Below are positions 56,736-64,000 of a stretch of 64,000 nt of DNA, one piece after another (position 1 is the stretch's first letter; every line of letters starts with the position of its first letter). The translations under genes were made by a program, and so were the position numbers. The notes beneath the pieces were generated by a model that saw only the letters and a list, made by a program, of their open reading frames with translations, was not told the origin of the DNA and made no database searches. Location: the NCBI GenBank assembly GCA_934432595.1, contig CAKRYR010000007.1, forward strand, positions 45,895 through 109,894, read 5' to 3'. This DNA comes from an uncultured Lachnospiraceae bacterium (GTDB lineage Bacteria; Bacillota; Clostridia; Lachnospirales; Lachnospiraceae).

Positions 56736-57269
56736 CTATTCTCTACTAGACATATCTTTCTGTAATAATTCTAAATAATGGACATATAATCCATTTTTCT
56801 TAGGTATAAAATATTCCTTATCTAAATCTTCATATTTAATATTATGAACTTGTCCCTTTTTTATCTTATTAAAATATTCATTCAAAACAGATAATCTCAG
56901 ATAATAGTATTCATCCCTTTTTGAAAAATATACTAATATAAAAGCTATGCCACCTTGTTTTTCAAAATTATTCATAAATTCTAACTGATGCTCGTGAACA
57001 TTTTGTAATGAAAATGTATCTTTTGCACATTCTTTTGCGTCAAAACACACCGGAATTCCCTGTACAGCTCCTATATAATCTACCGTACTCTTTTTTTCAA
57101 AATAAGCTAAAGTAATATGTCTACTCTCTTTATCTATCTCAATAGGCTTAATGGGCGTAGGTATTTTCTGTATTAAAGCAAGATTTTGACTTAAATACTT
57201 ATCATTAGTAATATTAATAACCTCTTCTAAGGCCGAACCTCTCAAACCTCTACTTTTCCAATAAGCCAT
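56736..57269 (-). CDS. recU: Holliday junction resolvase RecU
   Basis: Cuts Holliday junctions in recombination and DNA repair. The 177 residues show MAYWKSRGLRGS, KSTVDYIGAVQGIPVCFDAK with D-ExK type nuclease residues, and LQNVHEHQLEFM. GAGGTG lies five bases before the ATG at 57269. The longer frame to 57320 is not supported. Confidence 0.9.
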   Translation of the reverse strand: MAYWKSRGLRGSALEEVINITNDKYLSQNLALIQKIPTPIKPIEIDKESRHITLAYFEKKSTVDYIGAVQGIPVCFDAKECAKDTFSLQNVHEHQLEFMNNFEKQGGIAFILVYFSKRDEYYYLRLSVLNEYFNKIKKGQVHNIKYEDLDKEYFIPKKNGLYVHYLELLQKDMSSRE

Positions 57270-57368
57270 ATCTACACCTCTTTCAAATAAACATATTTTC
57301 TCACTTTTGAATTCTAACACTTTACCCTTTTTATTTCAAGTTAACTTCCATATATTTACTATTAGAGT

Positions 57369-57411
57369 ATTCTAGTGACGAGCCCTGGGGGTGTAATCTA
57401 CGAGCTAGAAT
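57369..57411 (+). repeat. Dispersed TTCTAGTGACGAGCCC repeat, copy 4, palindromic ends
   Basis: ATTCTAG (57369-57375) pairs with CTAGAAT (57405-57411) in a 43-base element. Inside it is TTCTAGTGACGAGCCC, differing from copy 1 at one base. It stands just upstream of the lysozyme promoter. Confidence 0.55.
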
Positions 57412-57450
57412 AAAATTTCTGAAATAATATTACATTTTTATTAAACATTG

Positions 57451-57479
57451 TTTACAAAAATTTTATTATTTGTTATAAT
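57451..57479 (+). promoter_or_regulatory. Promoter for the GH25 lysozyme
   Basis: TTTACA, a 17-base spacer and TATAAT with an extended TGT. It starts about 85 bases upstream of the ATG, leaving a leader in which nothing recognisable is seen. Confidence 0.7.
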
Positions 57480-57564
57480 TAACTTAGGAGAATGTAATTA
57501 TCGTATAACATTAGATATTAAAATATTCTAATTTGAGGGAACAGTTGTTAGGAATGGGGTTTAT

Positions 57565-58956
57565 ATGCAAGTTAAAATAATTAAGAAAAAACGAAATATA
57601 ATTCCATATTTAATCTTATTAGTTGTAACATTTCTTGCTACAATTAGTTATGATACCGCCAAAGATAATGTATCTGTGGAGTATTCTGCACGTACAGCTA
57701 ATATTGGTTGGACTAAAACTCGTAATTCTAACAGTGTAAAATCCACTTCAGCAAAATCTTCACTTGATGATAATAACCAATCATTTAACGGTTTAAAAAT
57801 AAAACTTAATAGTTCTTTTAGTGGTGGCATAAGTTACAATATGCATACTTGTGATGGTAATTGGTTAGATTGGGCAAAGAATGGAACTATCCTTGATGCT
57901 AATGACAAAACAAGTATTAATGCTGTAAAAGTAAAATTATATGGAAGCATATCAAGGCAATTTAATATTGAATATAGAGTGTTAACAAATAATAACATCT
58001 GGTCTGACTGGGCACAAAACGGTGAAACTGCTGGCTCATCTAACTCTAAAAATAAAATAATTGACATTGAAATCAACATTGTTCCAAAAGAAAATGCAAT
58101 AGAATCTATAGCAAAATTAGTTAAAAAAGTTACAACACCAGAAAGCGTACTTGATTACGATTCTGAATATCCTGTTGCCAATATTGAAGATGAAGAAATT
58201 CCTAGTTCAGAACTTCCAAGTGATGATAATTTTTCTGAGGGTAATCAAAAATTATCAAAAGCCATTAAAGGTATAGATGTATCATATTACAACGGCAAGA
58301 TAAATTGGAAAAAAGTAAAGTCAGATGGTATAAAATATGCAATAATACAAGTTGGCTATAGAGGTAAAACTCTAGGAACAATTAAAGCTGACACTTCTTT
58401 CGAGGATAACATCAAAGGAGCTATTGAAGCAGGAATTGATGTTGGAATATACTTTGTTACTCAAGCAAAAACAGCTAAAGAAGCAAAAGCAGAAGCAAAT
58501 TACGTTATTAAGAAATTATCCAACTATACAATTCAATATCCAATATACGTAGATATAGAAGAAGTCTCTATGTCACGTGCAAGATTTTTAAATAACACAC
58601 AAAGAACTACTGTATGTAAGACTTTCTGTGATACAATTAAAGCTGCTGGTTATCAAGCTGGTGTATACTCTTGTAAATATTGGTTTGAAAGTAAACTTAA
58701 TTCAAAAGAATTAATAGATTATAATCTATGGGTTGCTGCCTATAATATAAAATCAAGACCTAAGACTGGATTTGATTATCAAATATGGCAATGCTCAGAA
58801 ACAGGTAGTGTAGATGGCATATCTGGAAAAGTAGATATTAACTACTGCTATGTTGACTACCTAAATATGGCAAATGATGTTGTCAAACCTTCACCTACTC
58901 CTGCTGTCACAGATAGCCCAACATCTGAACCAGACCCAGAAGACTCTGTCGGTTAA
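57565..58956 (+). CDS. Secreted GH25 lysozyme with ChW repeats
   Basis: A 463-residue exported muramidase. A membrane-spanning signal segment (about 11-29) is followed by three hydrophobic W-containing (ChW-like) repeats at about 45-82, 88-127 and 134-172, marked by WLDWAKNG and WSDWAQNG. An acidic linker leads to the GH25 domain from KGIDVSYYNG, with D238 and the pair D330/E332 (YVDIEE) as likely catalytic residues. The Pro/Thr-rich C-terminal tail is cell-wall-like. ChW repeats are a clostridial surface-binding module. It has its own promoter and terminator. Confidence 0.9.
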   Translation: MQVKIIKKKRNIIPYLILLVVTFLATISYDTAKDNVSVEYSARTANIGWTKTRNSNSVKSTSAKSSLDDNNQSFNGLKIKLNSSFSGGISYNMHTCDGNWLDWAKNGTILDANDKTSINAVKVKLYGSISRQFNIEYRVLTNNNIWSDWAQNGETAGSSNSKNKIIDIEINIVPKENAIESIAKLVKKVTTPESVLDYDSEYPVANIEDEEIPSSELPSDDNFSEGNQKLSKAIKGIDVSYYNGKINWKKVKSDGIKYAIIQVGYRGKTLGTIKADTSFEDNIKGAIEAGIDVGIYFVTQAKTAKEAKAEANYVIKKLSNYTIQYPIYVDIEEVSMSRARFLNNTQRTTVCKTFCDTIKAAGYQAGVYSCKYWFESKLNSKELIDYNLWVAAYNIKSRPKTGFDYQIWQCSETGSVDGISGKVDINYCYVDYLNMANDVVKPSPTPAVTDSPTSEPDPEDSVG

Positions 58957-58997
58957 AAAGTGGATAAATACCAAATTCTAGGTTATTTATCCACTTT
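58957..58997 (+). terminator. Terminator between the lysozyme and chemoreceptor genes
   Basis: AAAGTGGATAAATA (58957-58970) pairs with the complementary arm ending near 58997, around a 12-base loop. It can end both converging transcripts. Confidence 0.75.
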
Positions 58998-59025
58998 ATT
59001 ATATGCCCTTCTCTCAAAATTCCTT

Positions 59026-60756
59026 CTAAGCATTCTTATATTTAATATTTTTAAGATTATTTCTAAGCATTCTAGCTTGTTTCTTTAGTCCTTCACAAGA
59101 ATTTGCACATTCTTCTGTTGCCTTCGAATTATAGAATATTACATTCTCAACGTTTGTCATCTCCACTAATGTTGAATTCAAATCAACTTTTTGACTATCT
59201 GTTGCTTCATGTATTTGTGAAACTAATAAAGCTGCATTATCAACATACTCTTCTGTCTCATGTAATATTTCCATAACTTTATTAGCTTCTTCATTTCCTC
59301 TAATAACTTCTCTTATTGTTTCTTCAATCAACTTAGTAGATTCCACAACTGCAGAAGAACTTCTATCTGCCAAATCTGATATTTCCTTTGCAACAACCCC
59401 AAAACCTTTACCCAACTCACCTGCCCTTGCTGCCTCGATTGATGCATTTAATGATAATAATGTTGTTTGTTCTGCTATTTCATTAATATCTACAAGTATT
59501 TTATTAATCCTCTTACTTGTATCTACTATTCTATCCATAGAAAAAACCATATTTTGCATCTGTTTTGCACCATCTTTAGCCTTAAACTTAGCTAACTGTG
59601 TTACTGAATCTGTATTCTTACATAACTCTTCATTTCTAAGAGCATTTTGAGAAATCGACTCAACAGTTTCAACAGCATGTTTAATTGATTTATTTTGATT
59701 ATCACTACCTTCTGCAAGATTCTTAGCAGCTTCATAAATCGCCTTTGTTTCTTGGTAAACTTCTTCTGATGCTTGCTTAATATCCCCAAATAAATCATTA
59801 AGAAAATTAATAATCTCCTCAATAGATGTTCTTAAAGGACTAAAATCTCCCTTATACTCTTTATCCATTGTAACAGTAAAATCATGCTCAACAATAGAAT
59901 TTAACTTACTGCGAATGTCATCTATATAACCTTTTATTGTTATCATCATACCATCTAAATCATGTGCAAAATCACCAACTTCATTTTTTTGAAATTCACT
60001 AACATCTAAAGTTAAATTTCCTTCATTAACAGTATTAGATAATATTTTCAATTTCTCTATAGATGCTCCTATTGCATTGATAGAAGTATGAATATTTTTT
60101 TTAGAATACATAAATATTATTACTGTAATTATTACTATTACAACTATAATACTTAATAATATAATTAACTTCAAACTAGATAGTTTTTCACCTGTTGTTG
60201 CAGTTAACTTTAATAATTCAAGCAAATTGTTGTCTAATTGCTCATTTAATTCTGTGTGCTGTTCATTATATAATTTATTTGAATTATATTTCTTCTCAAC
60301 CTTTTCATATTCAACAATCTTTTTTTGAAATACAATATAATCTCTTAAAGCATAACAAAACTTCTCATATGCTTTATAAGTTTCTTCTTCCTTAATTACA
60401 TTTCGAAGCTCATATGTACTATCTATTATATCTTTTGCATTTTGTTCGATTTTTTCATACATTGCATCTTTATCCTCAACTCCATTTACTAATAATGCAA
60501 TATCATTTTGATACGATGCAATATCTATCTTTAATAATCCTATCTTTCCTTGACTTGTTCCATATACTTGAAAGAAATAATTTGCATGTACAGTAACAAA
60601 AATCAGCATAGCCAATATTACAATTATTACTAATATAAAAACATTCTTTATATTTCTAAATGCATATAATAATCTACCACTAATTGTATTATCTTTTTTA
60701 CTCACTTTTTGCTTATCTAAGTCATCCCTAAACCATATTTTGAATTTACCTTTCAT
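59026..60756 (-). CDS. Methyl-accepting chemotaxis protein
   Basis: A 576-residue chemoreceptor. Membrane spans lie at about 34-57 and 192-219, enclosing a four-helix-type extracytoplasmic domain. A HAMP domain and a long signalling coiled coil follow. The conserved tip is EIAEQTTLLSLNASIEAARA, continuing GELGKGFGVVAKEI. GGAG lies eight bases before the ATG at 60756. It starts 15 bases after the solute-binding lipoprotein, which may present the ligand. No che genes are seen in the window. Confidence 0.9.
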   Translation of the reverse strand: MKGKFKIWFRDDLDKQKVSKKDNTISGRLLYAFRNIKNVFILVIIVILAMLIFVTVHANYFFQVYGTSQGKIGLLKIDIASYQNDIALLVNGVEDKDAMYEKIEQNAKDIIDSTYELRNVIKEEETYKAYEKFCYALRDYIVFQKKIVEYEKVEKKYNSNKLYNEQHTELNEQLDNNLLELLKLTATTGEKLSSLKLIILLSIIVVIVIITVIIFMYSKKNIHTSINAIGASIEKLKILSNTVNEGNLTLDVSEFQKNEVGDFAHDLDGMMITIKGYIDDIRSKLNSIVEHDFTVTMDKEYKGDFSPLRTSIEEIINFLNDLFGDIKQASEEVYQETKAIYEAAKNLAEGSDNQNKSIKHAVETVESISQNALRNEELCKNTDSVTQLAKFKAKDGAKQMQNMVFSMDRIVDTSKRINKILVDINEIAEQTTLLSLNASIEAARAGELGKGFGVVAKEISDLADRSSSAVVESTKLIEETIREVIRGNEEANKVMEILHETEEYVDNAALLVSQIHEATDSQKVDLNSTLVEMTNVENVIFYNSKATEECANSCEGLKKQARMLRNNLKNIKYKNA

Positions 60757-60771
60757 TAATACCACTCCCTC

Positions 60772-61833
60772 CTATTTTTTATTTACACTATTCCACTTTT
60801 TCATAAATGTTTCAACAATGCTTGCTTTATTATTTGAAGCCCAATCTGCATCATCATTTAGAATATTTATTTTATTATAAGGTAACATATCTGCTCTTAA
60901 ACTTACATCTCCACGTACAGGTCTTCTATTCATAATAGTACCGACCATCTTTTGCGAGTCTTTATTAGTAATAAAATCCACAAATTCATATGCAATCTTG
61001 CTATGTTTTGCACCTTTAATTACAGCACAACCATCAGCTCTACATATTACTCCTTCCTCCATATAAACACATTTTACAGGCGCTCCCTCTGCAATTGACC
61101 TTATAGCTCCTTCTTCATATGTTAATCCTACAGCGTACTCTCCTGATGCTACTTTAGAATAAACCTCACTAGATTTTTCAAAAAGCACACCATCCATATT
61201 ATCTATAAGTTTATCTATATAGCCCCATCCATTTTCAGGATTTCTATCACCCATTGCATTTAATGCATTTACTAAATGTTCATATGCTGAAGATGATGCC
61301 TCTGGACTACATGAAGCAATTTTACCCTTTAGCTCTGGTTTTAATAAATCTTTATATCCATTTACTTCTTGAGGCTTTATCAACGATGTATTTATAATTA
61401 AAACAGATGGAACAACTGAGAAACTTGTTATTCCATTTATATTTTTATAATCATCTAGTATATATCCTTCATTTTTAGAAACGTATTTATCAAAATAATC
61501 AGAATACCCTACTAACTGTGTAACTGCACCGCCCCAAAATACATCACACTTTGGATCGCCAGATTCTTTCTTTATCTCTTCTAGTAAATCACCTGTTGAC
61601 CCTGATACTATATCTACTTGAACCTTAGTTTTATTCTCATATTCTGCTATTAAATTTTTTATAAAATCTAGCGAATGTGGTGAATAAATAACTAATTTTT
61701 CTCCACTTTCTTCAATAGAAGCTTCCTTAACTAATTTTCTAATATCTACCATATCCTTAGTACTTCTAGAACACCCACCTATAAGAATACTGCCAATTAA
61801 TAAACCTATTATTGCTAACGATTTTTTTCTCAT
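60772..61833 (-). CDS. ABC-type solute-binding lipoprotein without transporter
   Basis: A 353-residue extracytoplasmic binding protein, anchored by a lipobox ending LIGGC. KLVIYSPHSLDFIKNLIAEY, DVFWGGAVTQL and NRRPVRGDVSL place it near the iron(III)/thiamine/2-aminoethylphosphonate-type periplasmic binding family. GGGAG precedes the ATG at 61833. No permease or ATPase is adjacent. The gene instead overlaps the regulatory span of the chemoreceptor downstream, which suggests sensing rather than uptake. Confidence 0.82.
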   Translation of the reverse strand: MRKKSLAIIGLLIGSILIGGCSRSTKDMVDIRKLVKEASIEESGEKLVIYSPHSLDFIKNLIAEYENKTKVQVDIVSGSTGDLLEEIKKESGDPKCDVFWGGAVTQLVGYSDYFDKYVSKNEGYILDDYKNINGITSFSVVPSVLIINTSLIKPQEVNGYKDLLKPELKGKIASCSPEASSSAYEHLVNALNAMGDRNPENGWGYIDKLIDNMDGVLFEKSSEVYSKVASGEYAVGLTYEEGAIRSIAEGAPVKCVYMEEGVICRADGCAVIKGAKHSKIAYEFVDFITNKDSQKMVGTIMNRRPVRGDVSLRADMLPYNKINILNDDADWASNNKASIVETFMKKWNSVNKK

Positions 61834-61972
61834 ATAGATTTCTCCCAACTTGTGATATTTATAACCCTAATAATAATTAAAACTTTCTAACCCACATATC
61901 TATCTTTATCGACAACTTTCCAAAAATAATTAAATAAATCTTTATAATATAACCAACTTAATCAGCAATACT

Positions 61973-63085
61973 TTATATTTTTAAACCTAAACTCTTAACA
62001 ACATTTTTAAAAATATCATCCATTTCTGCTTGATAAACCTTGCTTTTTACATTAAGTACATCCTCATCATTATTATGAAAAATCACCTCATACGAATGTA
62101 ATAGCTGTGATTCTAATTTATACTTTTTCTTAAACCTATCATTTAACTTCTTATCACCATATTTATAGTCTCCTATAAGAGGATGATTAATACTAGCTAA
62201 ATGTGCTCTAATCTGATGAGTTTTCCCAGTTATAAGCTTAACCTTTAACAAAGTATACTCATCATTATAGTCTACAGGTGCATATTCTGTCCTGATATAA
62301 TCTAATTTTTGCTCATTAACACTATTACCTTTCTTATTTTCCTTTATAATTTTATTATTTACAATTCTAACTTTATTTGTCCTACTATCCTTCACCAAAT
62401 ACCCATCTATTTTATCATCTTTATCTACCTTTCCCTTTACAAGAGCTAAATAATACTTATCTATATCTCTATTCTTAATATACTCGGTCATTTTCTGTAG
62501 TCCTATAAGACTTTTCCCTGCGATTATTAATCCACTTGTATTCCTGTCTAATCTATTACACACACTAGGTTTAAATGTTTTTAACTGATTATCATCTATT
62601 TCTCCCTTTTCAAGCATATATGCAATAATATACTCAACTAGTGAAACATCACTATCCTTTGCCTTTTGAGACAGCATACCAACAGGCTTATTAATTATCA
62701 TATAATCCTTTGTCTCGGCAATAATATTTAATTTTACACTTTTATTTAAAACATTACTTTTTTTATCTAGACTTCTATTATTTTTCTCAACATTATTTCT
62801 ACATACCTTATTTTTATCTTCATTACCATTTTCAATTTTATAGCAAAAATCACTTGAAGATATACTCTTTGAAAACTTATCAAATGTCTCATCAGATAGA
62901 AAAATCTTTACCACATCATCTGATTTTAAAATCTCATTTCCTGTGGCCCTTTTATTATTTAAAGTAATATTTTTCTTACGCAACATTTTATAAATAAATC
63001 CTTTAGTAGCTTGATTTAAAATCTTAACTAATAGCTTATCTAATCTCTGTCCCTCTTCATTATTTCCTATCTTGTATTCCTTCAT
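61973..63085 (-). CDS. RluA-family pseudouridine synthase
   Basis: Converts uridine to pseudouridine in rRNA. The 370 residues have an N-terminal S4 domain (GQRLDKLLVKILNQA), a linker of about 60 Asn/Lys-rich residues, and the catalytic motif NRLDRNTSGLIIAG with its Asp. KTHQIRAHLASINHPLIGDY is also typical. GGAGG precedes the ATG. The exact site (RluC, RluD or other) cannot be told. Confidence 0.9.
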   Translation of the reverse strand: MKEYKIGNNEEGQRLDKLLVKILNQATKGFIYKMLRKKNITLNNKRATGNEILKSDDVVKIFLSDETFDKFSKSISSSDFCYKIENGNEDKNKVCRNNVEKNNRSLDKKSNVLNKSVKLNIIAETKDYMIINKPVGMLSQKAKDSDVSLVEYIIAYMLEKGEIDDNQLKTFKPSVCNRLDRNTSGLIIAGKSLIGLQKMTEYIKNRDIDKYYLALVKGKVDKDDKIDGYLVKDSRTNKVRIVNNKIIKENKKGNSVNEQKLDYIRTEYAPVDYNDEYTLLKVKLITGKTHQIRAHLASINHPLIGDYKYGDKKLNDRFKKKYKLESQLLHSYEVIFHNNDEDVLNVKSKVYQAEMDDIFKNVVKSLGLKI

Positions 63086-63109
63086 AATTCCTCCGCTTCT
63101 AAGCCAACA

Positions 63110-63679
63110 CTAAACTTGTAAAATCAACAATGTATTAACTATCTTATGTAGTTTATCTTCTTCTAAAGAAATCTTCCCCAATTTATCAATAAATTTATTT
63201 TCATCTTCAATAATAACTCTTTCTTTTTCAAATCCATAATTAGACATATGCTTGCCTATATATCTCTTCATATGTTCAATATATGCCTTACTATCTTTAG
63301 CTTTTATCATTTTATCATCAGGTACAATTACATATTCATCCTTTGTTATAGCCATTGACTTAATATACATAACCCTCTCAGGCGATGTAAGAACCAAATC
63401 ATACAGCACTGCTTCAGAATTATTAGTAATCTTACTTACCTTATCATATACTTCCTTTGTAAATCCTTTGAATGGTAATACAACAATTAAACTTACCAAT
63501 AATTTTGCTCCAGGTAATGTAAATAACATTGCAAGTACAGTAAAAACATTTTTATTAGAAAACTTATTCAAAAACAATCCTAAAACAAATATTCCTACTG
63601 CCACTACAATATCTAATATTAACCATAACATTAATTTCTTTCTTTTGTTTTTTATATATCCATAACTTCCTTTTCGCAT
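63110..63679 (-). CDS. Conserved-looking membrane protein, unknown
   Basis: A 189-residue protein with two close hydrophobic segments (about 17-38 and 46-70), then a mixed domain with AVLYDLVLTSPERVMYIKSM and GKHMSNYGFEKERVIIED. No family is recognised. It stands 24 bases upstream of the pseudouridine synthase on the same strand and was probably co-transcribed with it. Confidence 0.55.
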   Translation of the reverse strand: MRKGSYGYIKNKRKKLMLWLILDIVVAVGIFVLGLFLNKFSNKNVFTVLAMLFTLPGAKLLVSLIVVLPFKGFTKEVYDKVSKITNNSEAVLYDLVLTSPERVMYIKSMAITKDEYVIVPDDKMIKAKDSKAYIEHMKRYIGKHMSNYGFEKERVIIEDENKFIDKLGKISLEEDKLHKIVNTLLILQV

Positions 63680-63728
63680 TACTATCTCCTATCTAAATTA
63701 GCCTTAAATCATAAATATATAATCATTT

Positions 63729-63757
63729 GCAGTTATTAGAAATTTTCTAATAACTGC
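63729..63757 (-). terminator. 14-base palindrome, possible terminator
   Basis: GCAGTTATTAGAAA pairs with TTTCTAATAACTGC with a one-base centre. It is likely the 3' end of the minus-strand gene to the right. The following T-content on the minus strand is weak. Confidence 0.45.
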
Positions 63758-63774
63758 ATAACTAAATATTACTA

Positions 63775-64000
63775 CTATTTTTTCTTCTTATGAACTTTTC
63801 TAATAGTCTTTTTCTTAACTATATTTTTTTTATTCTTATTATTTAAAATATCTTTGCTTCTTTTATTACTATTTAAAACATCCTTTTCTTTTTTACCATA
63901 ATATTTGCCCTCTCTAATAAGACGGTAGTGTAAAGTTTACTACCTCTTTTTTCTTAAAAAACCTTTTATTTTCAGGAGTTTGCAAAAAATTTGAGCAATA
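63775..64000 (-). pseudogene. Gene end cut by the window edge, possibly frameshifted
   Basis: From the edge the minus frame ends FFKKKEVVNFTLPSY with a stop at 63914-63916. In the next frame, without a start, LIREGKYYGKKEKDVL continues to a Lys-rich tail and a stop at 63775. The two read as one protein interrupted by a single-base shift, but this cannot be confirmed without the rest. A hairpin GGTAGT/ACTACC with a T-run on the plus strand lies at 63923-63951, so part of this may be non-coding. Confidence 0.3.

Overview
The window is AT-rich DNA from a spore-forming Gram-positive anaerobe of the clostridial group. The closest fit is a Lachnospiraceae-like organism. Reasons: strong AGGAGG-type ribosome sites, clostridial gene orders (yicC-gmk-rpoZ, der-plsY-gpsA, yqfC-yqfD-phoH-ybeY, rnhB-ylqH-yraN), pta-ackA acetate fermentation, and the sporulation genes yqfC, yqfD, spoVB and a BofC-like gene. 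Nearly all genes lie on the minus strand. The exceptions are tmcAL and a GH25 lysozyme. No species can be named from sequence alone.

Layout. 1-6.9 kb: truncated cardiolipin synthase, a DEDD-type exonuclease and a very large secreted subtilase. 6.9-11 kb: pta-ackA-rpmF, with tmcAL divergent. 11-16 kb: rsmD-coaD-coiled-coil gene, an Asn/Asp/Thr-rich lipoprotein, and yicC-gmk-rpoZ-lepB. 16-24.5 kb: an alpha/beta hydrolase, a cyclophilin lipoprotein and two tandem GGDEF giants, each 1102 residues long. 24.6-33.1 kb: one long run, DUF512-der-plsY-gpsA-potABCD. 33.2-34.9 kb: a small accessory island in which a DUF3791/DUF3990/third-gene module sits between two hsdS remnants. 35-49 kb: housekeeping genes (pgeF, yraN, ylqH-like, rnhB, proB), two flavoproteins, and sporulation and envelope genes, ending with rpsU. 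49-57 kb: a lipoprotein beside a broken secreted gene, alaS, a 44-residue membrane protein, two CobW-type metal GTPases, pyk and recU. 57.5-64 kb: the lysozyme, a chemoreceptor coupled to a solute-binding lipoprotein, an RluA-type synthase, an unknown membrane protein, and a damaged gene end at the window edge.

The two best candidates for undescribed biology are as follows. (1) The three-gene module at 33.76-34.71 kb has an ADP-ribosyltransferase-like DUF3990 protein in the middle. Its genes are chained by two ATGA overlaps, its promoter abuts an hsdS tail, and it lies between pieces of type I restriction specificity genes. (2) The GGDEF pair at 17.8-24.5 kb keeps a Walker-B-like strand but has no visible Walker A in the N-terminal ATPase-like domain, followed by a helical-repeat region, a GAF-like domain and GGDEF. 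Short TTCTAGTGA-type repeats recur at four intergenic places, two of them bracketing the island.

All family names come from motif reading. No searches were run. Starts were chosen from visible ribosome sites, so several genes are shorter than their longest open frame.
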